In this document: in pieces, positions 33,466 to 42,340 of the stretch | How positions within the stretch are numbered: position 1 is the first letter of the stretch | How the letters are laid out: each line of letters begins with the position of its first letter | DNA from: Zhuqueibacter pondensis | GTDB lineage: Bacteria > Zhuqueibacterota > Zhuqueibacteria > Zhuqueibacterales > Zhuqueibacteraceae | Reading direction: 5' to 3' | DNA length: 64,000 bases | Assembly (NCBI GenBank): GCA_034505955.1 | Contig: JAPDQK010000008.1 | Coordinates: forward strand, 1 to 64,000 | Notes under the pieces: model-generated | Seen by the model: only the letters and a program-made list of their open reading frames with translations | What the model was told of the DNA's origin: nothing | Database searches by the model: none | Translations under genes and position numbers: made by a program

Positions 33466-34452
33466 TTACTTCGTTGCTTGAATCGCTTCGACGGTTCTTC
33501 CTTTGGCATGAACTCGCTCCGGCACCGCACGCAACCGATAAGCCTGCAATGCCAGCACCAAGCTCGTTCCCAAAATCAAGGCGCCGGTGGCAACATGCGC
33601 AGTGGTCGGAATGACCGCTTTCTGAGTCCAGACCGTGAGTGCGCCCAACGTTATTTGCAAGACCATGGTACAGGCCAGCAGCAATGCCGGGCGGTACAAC
33701 TGCCGCTCCTGACGATAATTGCGAAGGACTCGCAACACCGTCCACGCCACCAAAATCGTGACGACCAGCGCTCCGACCCGATGGGTAAAATGGATGGCGA
33801 CTTTGTCCGAAGTAAACGGTGGAATCAGTCGTCCAAACGCCAGCGGGAAATCCGGAATCGCCAAGCCGGATTTGGTATGCCGCATGACGGCACCGAGAAT
33901 CAATTGCACATAAACCGACGCCACCGTCGCAACGCTCAAGTTCCGCAAAGAAGGCCGGTGTGTATCTTCGATTTGTGGCGGCTGCTGTTGCCACTTGGGA
34001 GAAGTGAACATCGCCAAACCAATTGTCAAACAGAAGAAAGTCTGCGCGAGCGTGGCGTGACTCACAGATACCGCCGGCGGCAACTTGAGCAAGACTGTGA
34101 CACCACCGAGAATGCCCTGCGCGATGACGGCGAGCAACGCAATCAGGCTGAGCTGGCGCACCCATTTGCGGGGTTCCTGCTGCCACATCCAGAATGCCAA
34201 AATCATCATGAGCAAGCCGACCGCGGTTGCGACCAGGCGGTGACCGTGCTCATACAGAATGCCGCCAATCATCTTTGAAAGCGGAAACGAGAACATGGAA
34301 TAACCATGGGTTGTCGGCCAATCCGGCACGGCAAGGCCGGATTCCGTGCTGGTCACCAGCCCGCCGATAAAAATCAAAATAAATGTGGCTCCAACCAGGA
34401 GCTTGGTAAAACGGTGGAGCCAGATATTCGTATTGAGAGAAACGTTGCTCAT
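33466..34452 (-). CDS. ctaA: haem A synthase (COX15/CtaA)
   Basis: 328 residues from ATG 34452 (a TTG at 34476 is also open). Eight predicted helices. Haem-ligand histidines are seen in YEHGHRLVAT, SVSHATLAQ, IHFTHRVGAL and TTAHVATGAL; the WPTTHG and ESGLAVPDWP loops are conserved. It oxidises haem O to haem A for aa3-type oxidases. Together with ctaB, SCO1 and DUF420 nearby it implies an aerobic respiratory chain with haem A. Confidence 0.9.
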   Translation of the reverse strand: MSNVSLNTNIWLHRFTKLLVGATFILIFIGGLVTSTESGLAVPDWPTTHGYSMFSFPLSKMIGGILYEHGHRLVATAVGLLMMILAFWMWQQEPRKWVRQLSLIALLAVIAQGILGGVTVLLKLPPAVSVSHATLAQTFFCLTIGLAMFTSPKWQQQPPQIEDTHRPSLRNLSVATVASVYVQLILGAVMRHTKSGLAIPDFPLAFGRLIPPFTSDKVAIHFTHRVGALVVTILVAWTVLRVLRNYRQERQLYRPALLLACTMVLQITLGALTVWTQKAVIPTTAHVATGALILGTSLVLALQAYRLRAVPERVHAKGRTVEAIQATK

Positions 34453-34553
34453 GAGGGTTGTTGAAAAGTGAATCAAGTAATATCGTTATGAGTTTGTCAA
34501 CTGCGACTTCAATTTAATGCGTGCGGATTGTAAATGTCAAGAAGAAAATCGGG

Positions 34554-34904
34554 CTAACCAAAGTACTTGATCGCAAAAAAATTGATGACCAGATGGATGG
34601 TATTATCAACGATAATACTGATGCCTTGTGCGATAAAATTGGGCGTGTCTGCCGTAAAGCCATTGTCCGTCCAACACCAATTGCGCAAGCGGATGACATA
34701 TTGCGCCAAGCGAAAACGATCAATTAGCAAGTGTGTCGAAAAGATGATGAACAAAGTTGCCGGCGATTGCGTGATCAGGATAAAAGGCAGGATATAAGTC
34801 AACGCATGCACGGCTGCGACCACTGTGCGCTTTTGCTTGTACCGTACCATCCAATTGGTCTGTAAAACATAGTCTCCCACCAAATGACAGAGAAGTTGTT
34901 CCAT
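34554..34904 (-). CDS. DUF3307 membrane protein
   Basis: 116 residues with three or four hydrophobic helices. CHLVGDYVLQTNWM at the start and THLLIDRFRLAQYVI in the middle are the hallmark pattern of DUF3307 proteins (His, Asp and Gln inside a helix). Function unknown. A weak AAAGG precedes the ATG at 34904. Confidence 0.72.
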   Translation of the reverse strand: MEQLLCHLVGDYVLQTNWMVRYKQKRTVVAAVHALTYILPFILITQSPATLFIIFSTHLLIDRFRLAQYVIRLRNWCWTDNGFTADTPNFIAQGISIIVDNTIHLVINFFAIKYFG

Positions 34905-35026
34905 ACGCGATGCCTTTGAGTTTGATCACTTGCTGTAGAATGTCCCATTGAGCTTGGCAAAAAATCGGCTTGTTTTGATCAAGGGGTGACAAAAGAAAAG
35001 GTGCCCTGCCGCGCCGGCACGGCAAC

Positions 35027-35851
35027 TTACAGCATTCCCCGTGCACTGATCGCGACCGCTTCTAGCAGAGCTCTGCCCAGCGGCGTGATTTGAAAAGCAA
35101 CGAGCCTTGAAATTGTATCTTTGCCAAAAGGTTCCTCGCAATATTCGCATTCCATTGCGCCAAATGCGACTAAAATATCAATCACCATTCGTTCAATCGA
35201 GCCGTGAAGCAGCGAGGTGGCCATGCTGCTCTCCGGTGCGTTCCAGGTTAATTCTGTTTGCGCAATCACCACGTCGGCGAAGTCATCGAAGAATATGAGA
35301 GTTTCAGATGGCAGTGCGAGCAAAAAATGAAGCGTAAAAAGACTGAAGAATGGTGGCAAAGCCTCGCCCATACCTGCAAAAGGATAGGCGATCAGCCAAT
35401 TGACCTTGTGCCACCATGTCGTTAACAAGTACGGCGATTGCAACATTGGGCGTACACCAAGGAAATCCTGTCCTTTGCGTGTGAGCCGCCAAAGCCGAGC
35501 CGGCGCCGGCTTCAGCAATCCGCCAACTTCGGCCACGACGCGGAGAAAGTACAACGGCCACAGCTCGGTTTCGCTGCGAATGCGGAAAGGAACGCCGTAA
35601 ATGGTGCCTTCCAATTTTGGTGGTTCGACGAAGCGCGCCGTAACTTCGCGTACCGCTTTCAGCGGCATGTTGCCGGTGCCCGGTATGCCAACGACTTTGT
35701 TGTCGCGCACAAACGTCAGTAGGGTCTCCATATCCCGGCGTAACGGCAGTGCTTCGGCCTGGCGGGCGACCTCGCTGTCTTGGTAATGCACCAACCAGTC
35801 GCTGAGTATTTGTTCCACCGCCTTGATTTGATTCGATACTCGTTTTGGCAT
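35027..35851 (-). CDS. hypothetical protein with winged-helix-like segment
   Basis: 274 residues; AGGAGAACC precedes the ATG. The N-terminal half has VRDNKVVGIPGTGNMPLKAVREV and LWPLYFLRVVAEVGGLL, followed by ARLWRLTRKGQDFLG, which looks like the recognition part of a winged helix. The C-terminal half is helical with FQITPLGRALLEAV. No membrane segment or signal. I do not recognise a characterised family; similar architecture occurs in uncharacterised proteins of environmental genomes. Confidence 0.55.
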   Translation of the reverse strand: MPKRVSNQIKAVEQILSDWLVHYQDSEVARQAEALPLRRDMETLLTFVRDNKVVGIPGTGNMPLKAVREVTARFVEPPKLEGTIYGVPFRIRSETELWPLYFLRVVAEVGGLLKPAPARLWRLTRKGQDFLGVRPMLQSPYLLTTWWHKVNWLIAYPFAGMGEALPPFFSLFTLHFLLALPSETLIFFDDFADVVIAQTELTWNAPESSMATSLLHGSIERMVIDILVAFGAMECEYCEEPFGKDTISRLVAFQITPLGRALLEAVAISARGML

Positions 35852-35945
35852 TGGTTCTCCTATGGGTGTCTTCGCTGCTCTGTGGCTGATTTGCCAACTT
35901 CAATATGCAGAATTTCTCTCGGTTTTGCAAGAAAAAGCTGAGTGT

Positions 35946-37346
35946 TCAGAAAACAAACGGCATCTGCACCAAGCAGAAATATCCAAAAACCATGAAGGCG
36001 ATAAACAGTCCTGCAGCGAAAATCCAATGCGGCCGGAGAACTTCCCGGGCTGCCGGTGACAGCATCCTGGGCATGACGAGGTAAAGGCCGATGATGATCC
36101 AAAGCGCCTGCAGCGGGGTTAACAGCAAGCCATCCAACAGGGCGCCAAGCTTGACCATGAAAACCGGCCTGAGACCAAAGCTGTACACCAGAATCATATT
36201 GGTGCAAAAAAAGAAAACCAGAAAGAGACGGTATTGCGTTCTCCAGGCGAATTTTTTCTGAAAAGCCGGGATGCAAATGCGGAAGGCATCGGCAAGCAGG
36301 CGGGGCCAACCGGCAAGTTGCCCGACTTGCGTGCTGATCAACGCGGCGGCACCAGAAAGCAAAAACAAAAAACCACCCAGCCTGCCCCATTGGGAAGAAA
36401 AAATTCTGGAGAGCATCAGCGCCACGGCCTCTCCTTCGGGTGCCAATTGATTGGGCCGCAGAATGCCCGCGCCCGCGATCAGGAAGCTCAATGTAACGAT
36501 ATTGCCGATGAGCATCGCCACGGTGGCGTCGGTATAAACCACGCGGCACCATCCCTTGATCTTTCCAGCGCTCGCAGCCGTCAAACTTTGCAGTGACGAG
36601 AGATCAGCCGGCTGGCCGTAATTTCGGCCCGCGGTCGCGCCATAGCCTGCGCCCATCACCCAATAGGTATACCATACCTGACTGGCAAACCCACCCGCGC
36701 TCCAACCGATCAGTGGCAATATTTCCCGCCAGGGATTTGCAGCGACACCCGCGGCAAGTGCCCATTCCGGAACGCCGGGCACTTGCAAACTAAAGCCGTG
36801 AACAACCGCCGTGAGAGTTGGGAACACACGGAAGGCGACGGCAACAACTCCCACTACGATGATGACCACAAAAAAGCTCATCACCATTTTCAAGAGATCG
36901 AAAATGCCGGTCCATACGACTGTCACAGCAAAAATCGTCACCAACCATCCGCCGAAGTAACTCGAAATGGGTACGAGACTGTTTACAAAGGCACCAGCCG
37001 CGGCGGCCAATGAACCAATGGAGATTGCCGCGCTGGCAAATTGCGCAATCAGAACGATCCAGACCGCCCAATTCTTTGGCCCGGGCATGCGACTGATCAT
37101 ATCGATCATGCCTTCTCCAGTGCACACGGTATAACGGGCGCCACTCATGCCTATCCAATATTTCAGCACGATCCCCACCACAATTGCCCACATTACGCCG
37201 GTGCCCAGAATCGCGCCGGTGCGTGTTGCCAAAATCACTTCGCCGGAGCCGATGTACTCGGCACACCAGACGAATGCCGGCCCGACCACCGCCAAAATGG
37301 CCAGACCTTTGGGAGGGAGTTGGACAGCTTCGAGGTCTTGAGGCAT
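35946..37346 (-). CDS. Nramp-related membrane transporter lacking the metal motifs
   Basis: 466 residues, about 11-12 helices with overall Nramp (SLC11) layout: VVGPAFVWCAEYIGSGEVILAT for helix 1, ASAAISIGSLAAAAG, and GWSAGGFASQVWY in the helix 6 position. The DPGN motif in helix 1 is replaced by GSGE (residues 33-36), and the usual MPH motif of helix 6 is absent. These residues bind Mn/Fe in true Nramp transporters, so the substrate is probably different or not a divalent metal. The ATG at 37346 has no clear ribosome site. Confidence 0.7.
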   Translation of the reverse strand: MPQDLEAVQLPPKGLAILAVVGPAFVWCAEYIGSGEVILATRTGAILGTGVMWAIVVGIVLKYWIGMSGARYTVCTGEGMIDMISRMPGPKNWAVWIVLIAQFASAAISIGSLAAAAGAFVNSLVPISSYFGGWLVTIFAVTVVWTGIFDLLKMVMSFFVVIIVVGVVAVAFRVFPTLTAVVHGFSLQVPGVPEWALAAGVAANPWREILPLIGWSAGGFASQVWYTYWVMGAGYGATAGRNYGQPADLSSLQSLTAASAGKIKGWCRVVYTDATVAMLIGNIVTLSFLIAGAGILRPNQLAPEGEAVALMLSRIFSSQWGRLGGFLFLLSGAAALISTQVGQLAGWPRLLADAFRICIPAFQKKFAWRTQYRLFLVFFFCTNMILVYSFGLRPVFMVKLGALLDGLLLTPLQALWIIIGLYLVMPRMLSPAAREVLRPHWIFAAGLFIAFMVFGYFCLVQMPFVF

Positions 37347-37366
37347 GAGTTGCTTTGATTCGATTT

Positions 37367-37556
37367 TGGTAACAGTTCACCATCCCCTCTAATGGTGTCA
37401 TGCAGCAGGCCTACGGCTCGTAGAGCCTGCGGCTGTAAGCTACGCCTGCAGGGAATCTTTTTACGCATCAAGTAAGATTTCAATTTTAGAATCTTACCCA
37501 GTACGAAAAAAGATTCTTCCAGAATGACATTTCAAAAGGGGTGGTGAACTGTTACC
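37367..37556. mobile_element. MITE-like element with 15-bp terminal inverted repeats
   Basis: GGTAACAGTTCACCA (37368-37382) is matched exactly by its reverse complement at 37542-37556, and pairing continues five or so bases inward with one gap. GATTT flanks both sides (37362-37366 and 37557-37561), a possible 5-bp target duplication. The inside carries a palindromic repeat shared with 53064-53101. No protein is encoded. Confidence 0.55.
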
Positions 37557-37845
37557 GATTTCGAGCATTGTGCTTTTTTCGTACCGTCGCTGGCAAGATA
37601 AAACCGTATTCACAGGGCTTTCAGGTTGGCAATGACTTCATGCAGTCGTTTTAGTGGTCAATCATTGAAGTTCCCAACTGGTCTTGTTGATCAAGACCTT
37701 TCAGCGAAGCTTCGATCCTTTCATCTTCGGGAAACAGAAAGCCCTGATTGCCCAAGGCCGCAGCCTGAAATATGGCGCACAAAATCTCCTCATTGTGATT
37801 GTATCCCCACGATAACCATTTTGGTGAGGTGAATGCAATACATTT
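37557..37845. other. intergenic stretch without visible gene
   Basis: About 290 bases between the MITE-like element and the ABC exporter stop. I see no credible open frame, RNA gene or strong promoter; one small frame at 37626 lacks a ribosome site and family features. Confidence 0.4.
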
Positions 37846-39735
37846 TCAAACCGTCTGTGCGGCCATGGCTATGGGTCTTTCCTGCATTGCAAATTGCAAC
37901 TGATACAGCCGGTAGTAAATCCCACCCAAAGCCAGCAACTCCGCATGCGTGCCCATTTCGCGGATTTGGCCTTTGTGCAGCACAATGATGCGATCTACAT
38001 GCTGGATGGTGGAAAGTCGATGCGCGATGATGAGAGAGGTGCGGTTCTCCATCAAGCGCTCCAGCGCTTCCTGAATCAAGAGCTCGGTTTCAGTGTCAAC
38101 GCTGGAGGTGGCCTCATCGAGAATCAAAATGGCCGGATCATACGCCAATGCGCGCGCAAAGGCGAGAAGCTGTTTTTGTCCCGTCGAAAGGGAATTGCCG
38201 CGCTCAATCACCGGTTCTTGAAATACGCCGGGCAAGCGTTCGATGAAACGCAGGGCATTCACATCGGCGGCGGCCTGGCGGATACGCTCCGGAGAGATGT
38301 TTTTATTGCCCAGACTTATATTCTCCTCAATTGTTCCGGCAAAGAGAAACACATCCTGCAACACCAGGCCAATCTGCCGGCGAACATCCTCAATCGGGAG
38401 GAGTTGGGTATCGTAACCGTCCAGCAATATTTTCCCCTGTTGGGGCGTATAGAAACGCAACAGTAAATTGATTATTGTGGTTTTCCCGGACCCGGTGGCG
38501 CCAACAATGGCGATTTTCTCCCCGGCTTCGATTTTGAAGGAAACATTCTTCAACACCATTTCATCGTCACGATAACCGAAGGTGACGTTGCGAAATTCGA
38601 TCTCTCCGCGCGCGCGACCAAGTTGCAAGTTTGCAGGTTTGCAGATTTGCAAGTCTGCAAGTTGGTCAGTTGCCACTTGCACACTTTCATACTTGCCATC
38701 TGCACCGTGCGCTTCGCTCTCTGCCCTCTGCCCTCCATCCTCCGCGGGCTCGTCCAGCAATTTGAAAATCCGTTCGGAACTCGCCATCGCGGTTTGCAGG
38801 ATGCCATATTTTTCAGCGAGATCGCTGATCGGCCGCCAGAAGCGATCCATATACATGATGAAAGCGACCAGCGAGCCGAAGGACAGAGCCTTCGCGATGA
38901 CTTTGCCGCCGCCATACCAGATGATCAGCGCCACCGAGAGCGCAAAGATGATTTCAACCACGGGGTAAAAGACCGCGTGATAGAAAATCGTCTTGCGATA
39001 GGCTTCGAGATGATCACGGTTTTTAGCGTCAAACTGTTGGAAGTTTTTTTGCTCCCGGTTGAAGAGCTGCACCACCGCCATGCCGGTGAGGTTTTCCTGC
39101 AAAAAGGCGTTGATGCGCGCAATCCGCAAACGAATTTCGCGCTCCGCGTCACGAACTTTGATTTTGAAAATCAGCGTGGCAATGAACAGCAACGGCAGCA
39201 CACTCAGTGTCACCAATGTCAGTTGCCAGTTCATCGTGAACAAGACAATAATGATTCCCGTGAGCGTGAAGATGTCGCCGAAAATCGCCACCAAGCCGGA
39301 AGAGAACATTTCATTCAACGCCTGCACATCGGAGGTGACGCGGGTCATCAGCCGGCCCACCTGGTTGCGGTCGAAGAAGCGCAGCGGCAGAAATTGCAGA
39401 TGCGAGAAAATCTCGATGCGCAGATCGTACATGGTGCGCTGCCCGATCCACTCCATCATGAACATGCGGGCATAATTGAATCCAAACTCCACGATCAACA
39501 CGCCGAGATAAAGGAGCGCAATTCTGGTTAAGCCGGCGAAGTCGCCATGAGCGATGTGCTGGTCGATGCCGATTTTGGTCAAATAGGGGCCGACTATGCC
39601 CAGCAGGCTGGCAACGAGCAGCAGGCCGATGGCCAGGGTCATTTGCTTCCAGTAGGGTTGTACATACTTTAGCAATCGCCGCATGAGCGCAGCGTCATAG
39701 GTCTTGGTGAGTTTTTCTTCTTCGTGAATGTCCAT
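37846..39735 (-). CDS. ABC exporter half-subunit B (consensus Walker B, altered signature)
   Basis: 629 residues: a six-helix exporter domain (about residues 35-320), then a nucleotide-binding domain with Walker A GATGSGKTT, signature LSTGQ in place of LSGGQ, and ILILDEATSSVD with the catalytic Glu. It pairs with the next gene upstream (88 bases) to form a heterodimeric exporter like BmrCD or TM287/288. An unusual low-complexity linker at residues about 339-371 is encoded by CTTGCA-word repeats. Transported compound unknown (drug, lipid or peptide). Confidence 0.85.
   Translation of the reverse strand: MDIHEEEKLTKTYDAALMRRLLKYVQPYWKQMTLAIGLLLVASLLGIVGPYLTKIGIDQHIAHGDFAGLTRIALLYLGVLIVEFGFNYARMFMMEWIGQRTMYDLRIEIFSHLQFLPLRFFDRNQVGRLMTRVTSDVQALNEMFSSGLVAIFGDIFTLTGIIIVLFTMNWQLTLVTLSVLPLLFIATLIFKIKVRDAEREIRLRIARINAFLQENLTGMAVVQLFNREQKNFQQFDAKNRDHLEAYRKTIFYHAVFYPVVEIIFALSVALIIWYGGGKVIAKALSFGSLVAFIMYMDRFWRPISDLAEKYGILQTAMASSERIFKLLDEPAEDGGQRAESEAHGADGKYESVQVATDQLADLQICKPANLQLGRARGEIEFRNVTFGYRDDEMVLKNVSFKIEAGEKIAIVGATGSGKTTIINLLLRFYTPQQGKILLDGYDTQLLPIEDVRRQIGLVLQDVFLFAGTIEENISLGNKNISPERIRQAAADVNALRFIERLPGVFQEPVIERGNSLSTGQKQLLAFARALAYDPAILILDEATSSVDTETELLIQEALERLMENRTSLIIAHRLSTIQHVDRIIVLHKGQIREMGTHAELLALGGIYYRLYQLQFAMQERPIAMAAQTV
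38622..38720. repeat. in-frame CTTGCA-word repeat inside ABC exporter gene
   Basis: On the minus strand the tract reads AACTTGCAGACTTGCAAATC and similar CTTGCAAAC words after a GGGCAGAGGGCAGAG run. It encodes about 33 residues (…VATDQLADLQICKPANLQL…) between the membrane and ATPase domains. The words match 961-989. Confidence 0.6.
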
Positions 39736-39823
39736 GATTCGATTTCGGATTTATGATTTCGGGATGCGGAGGAATGAACCAGCAATCCGCATTTCACAAT
39801 CAAAAATTCGCAATGCAGCATTC

Positions 39824-41626
39824 TTATTCCAACGTGGCCAGGTCTTCCTCGAGCTGCTGTTGTCGATACAGCTCGGCATAAAGACCGTCCCTTTGCAACA
39901 ATAGCTCATGCGAACCTTTTTCTGCAATCCGGCCGTCTTTGAGCACTACAATCACGTCAGCATCTTTCACCGTGGAGACCCGGTGTGAGATAATAATGCT
40001 GGTACGCTCGCGCATCACATCACGAAGACCACGCAGGATTTCCTCCTCTGTGTAGGTGTCCACCGAAGAGAGCGCATCATCGAGAATCAAAATGCGCGGT
40101 TGGCGGATGATGGCGCGCGCAATGGCCACGCGTTGCTTCTGGCCGCCGGAAAGATTGATGCCGCGTTCGCCGAGCATGGTATCAAATTTTTCCGAAAATC
40201 CTTCAATTTCCTTGCGGATTTGAGCGATGGTACTGGCGGTAATCATTTCGCCGTCGAGCGCGCTCGTGGTGGCGCCATTGCCATTTTCGAGACCAAACGT
40301 GATATTCTCACGAATCGTGTCCGAAAAGAGAAATGTTTCTTGCGGCACGTAGCCAATTGCCCGGCGAAGCACTTGCAGCGGAATGCGCCGGAGGTCCACG
40401 CCATCGATCAAAATTCTGCCTTCGGTTGGTTCGATCATGCGCGGAATGAGATTCACCAGAGTGGATTTACCACTGCCGGTGTGCCCGACGACCGCCACAG
40501 TGCTTCCGGCTGGAATTTTGAGATTGATGTGTCGCAAAGACCAATCCCTGCCGGGATATGAAACCCCGACGTTTTGGAATTCGATTTCGCCGCGTATTTT
40601 TTGGATCGCAAAATCCGTATGCGCGTCATCTTTGATGTCCGGCTCTTCGTGCAGAATGCGGTTGATTCGCCCCATCGAAGCGGTGCCTTGTTGCATGAGG
40701 TTGATCACCCAGCCGAGTGCAATCATCGGCCATATCAACAAGCTCATGTACGCATAGAACGCCACAAATTCGCCCCAGGTGAAATTGCCGCGGATCACCT
40801 CGCGGCCACCGAGCCATAGCAAAGCCAAAGCACCGAGTCCGGAGAGCAAGCCCATCATCGACCACAGGATGCCTTCAACTTTGATCAGACGTAAATTTTT
40901 GTGAAAATAATCGCGGTTGAGATCGCGGAACGTGTCGATCTCATAGCGCTCGCGCTGGTAGGCTTTGATCACGCGAATGCCCGAGAGATTTTCCTGCGCC
41001 CGGGTGGTGAGCTTGGAGAACTGTGCCTGAATGTCTTCATAGATTTTATGAATCTTGTCCATGGCGCGATTGACAGTGAAAGCCATCAAGGGCAGGGGGA
41101 GCATGGCGAGCAGCGTCAATTTGACATTCATCGATAACATCAGCACAAAGGCGCCGGTGCCCACGACGATGGTGTTGGTCGAATACATGATGCCCGGTCC
41201 GAGGAATGAGCGCACCGCGCTCAAATCATTCGTGGCGCGCGCCATCAAATCTCCCGTGGAAATGCGATTGAAGAAGTTGCGTGACATCCGCTGCAAATGG
41301 CGGAAATAATCGTTGCGCAGATCATACTCAATCAATCGCGAAACCACGATGATCGTTTGGCGCATCCAATAGCGGAAGAATCCCTCTGCAAGTGAGACGA
41401 GGAGAATGAGTCCACCGAAATACAACAATCGCCGAGAGGTGATGGTTTGTGCCAGGCTGTCGATGGCGTAGCGCAGCACCCGCGGCCCCAGCAACGAAAA
41501 TACATTTGTAATGATGATGAACAAAACACCGGCCCCCACCTGTTTGCGATATTTACGCAGATAGGGCAGGAGGGTGCGTAATTCGCGGATTTCGCCGAGA
41601 CGGCCCTTGTCATCCTTTTTATTCAT
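39824..41626 (-). CDS. ABC exporter half-subunit A (degenerate Walker B, consensus signature)
   Basis: 600 residues from ATG 41626; the frame continues to 41713 but that part overlaps a palindromic repeat and is unlike the family. A six-helix domain is followed by Walker A GHTGSGKST, the consensus signature LSGGQ and LILDDALSSVD, where Asp replaces the catalytic Glu. Together with subunit B (Glu but LSTGQ) this gives one active and one degenerate ATP site, the standard layout of heterodimeric exporters. H-loop ISHRVSTV is intact. Confidence 0.86.
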   Translation of the reverse strand: MNKKDDKGRLGEIRELRTLLPYLRKYRKQVGAGVLFIIITNVFSLLGPRVLRYAIDSLAQTITSRRLLYFGGLILLVSLAEGFFRYWMRQTIIVVSRLIEYDLRNDYFRHLQRMSRNFFNRISTGDLMARATNDLSAVRSFLGPGIMYSTNTIVVGTGAFVLMLSMNVKLTLLAMLPLPLMAFTVNRAMDKIHKIYEDIQAQFSKLTTRAQENLSGIRVIKAYQRERYEIDTFRDLNRDYFHKNLRLIKVEGILWSMMGLLSGLGALALLWLGGREVIRGNFTWGEFVAFYAYMSLLIWPMIALGWVINLMQQGTASMGRINRILHEEPDIKDDAHTDFAIQKIRGEIEFQNVGVSYPGRDWSLRHINLKIPAGSTVAVVGHTGSGKSTLVNLIPRMIEPTEGRILIDGVDLRRIPLQVLRRAIGYVPQETFLFSDTIRENITFGLENGNGATTSALDGEMITASTIAQIRKEIEGFSEKFDTMLGERGINLSGGQKQRVAIARAIIRQPRILILDDALSSVDTYTEEEILRGLRDVMRERTSIIISHRVSTVKDADVIVVLKDGRIAEKGSHELLLQRDGLYAELYRQQQLEEDLATLE

Positions 41627-41675
41627 TTTTGTGCGAATACTTTGTGTGATAACAAAAAAATCGTTCCACGATGTC

Positions 41676-41768
41676 GTAGCGCAGACTTCCCTATGGGTGT
41701 AGCCAGTCTGCAAACGAAGGCAAGCTGGCTGCGCCCATGGGCTGCGCCCGTAGGGAAGCTTGCGCTAC
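41676..41768. repeat. 93-bp palindromic repeat (GTAGCGCAG...)
   Basis: Arms GTAGCGCAGACTTCCC (from 41676) and GGGAAGCTTGCGCTAC (ending 41768) pair with few mismatches around a GC-rich middle with its own hairpins. The same arms recur at 52956-53015, so this is a dispersed REP-like element. Confidence 0.6.
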
Positions 41769-41773
41769 AAAAT

Positions 41774-41811
41774 CTTCGCGATCGTGATAGTTTTTCCAGA
41801 GTCATACTATA
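41774..41811. repeat. 38-bp dispersed repeat, copy near mraZ
   Basis: This stretch matches 47715-47752 with about five differences (core GTGATAGTTTTT and an AGAGT-A-TAC end). Both copies lie in gaps of the division-gene region. The remaining bases up to 42230 show no credible gene; a 30-codon frame at 41850 is noted as rejected. Confidence 0.5.
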
Positions 41812-42230
41812 CTAATGTCTCGTGCAGTACTGACGCCGATGACGGCGTCATGAGCTGGAGGAAATTTTTGAAGGTCTTTGGATTGCGTCACAAGACCCGG
41901 AAGCGTCGACGCCGTGACCACGCAGCATTAGATCTGTAAATATGCTGCTGATGCTTCCATTTCAGCCGAATTCCCGGTGAAGCCGAAGAGGAACAGCCAA
42001 GTGGTCGGTCTCCTTTTTGATCATTTAGTAATATATCATTTGCTGGAATAAAAGTCAATACAACTGACAATGATGTACCTTTGGCGTGATAGTTGATTGA
42101 AACAGAACTCTTGACTTGAAGCAGTGCATTTTATAGCCAAATTTTATTAATAAATAGTGAACGCATGGACACATAAAATGTAAAAATTAAAATTTTTCCC
42201 CAAAATAGTAGCTAAATTTCAAAAAAACTC

Positions 42231-42259
42231 TTGACTTTCAGTGTGAAAAAAATTATAAT
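42231..42259 (+). promoter_or_regulatory. promoter of the dcw (division) cluster
   Basis: TTGACT (42231-42236) and a perfect TATAAT (42254-42259), 17-bp spacer. It drives mraZ and probably the following division genes. Confidence 0.72.
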
Positions 42260-42260
42260 A

Positions 42261-42310
42261 TGGGAGAAAGTGGAGAATAATAGTGAATAGTGGGGAAATT
42301 TGGGATTGAG
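42261..42310 (+). promoter_or_regulatory. MraZ operator: 10-bp phased TGGG repeats
   Basis: Starting two bases after the -10 box, TGGGA, TGGAG, (TAGTG), TGGGG and TGGGA begin at 42261, 42271, 42281, 42291 and 42301, exactly every 10 bases. MraZ is known to repress its own operon by binding TGGGN repeats with this spacing near the promoter, so this should be its site. Confidence 0.7.
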
Positions 42311-42340
42311 GGGATCCGCATTGGACAAGGGTAAAAGGCC

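Noticed and set aside
41627..41713. N-terminal extension of ABC subunit A
   Set aside because: The added residues are encoded by the palindromic repeat ending at 41768 and are unlike any exporter N-terminus; ATG 41626 starts a normal protein.
41850..41939. 30-codon very basic open frame (MSWRKFLKVFGLRHK...)
   Set aside because: No ribosome site; it overlaps a short GACGCCG/CGGCGTC hairpin, and there is no sign of conservation. It could be a leader peptide but the evidence is too thin.
42111..42137. Second promoter-like pair (TTGACT, TATAGC) upstream of mraZ
   Set aside because: Spacer is only 15 bases and the -10 is poor; the promoter at 42231-42259 is far better.
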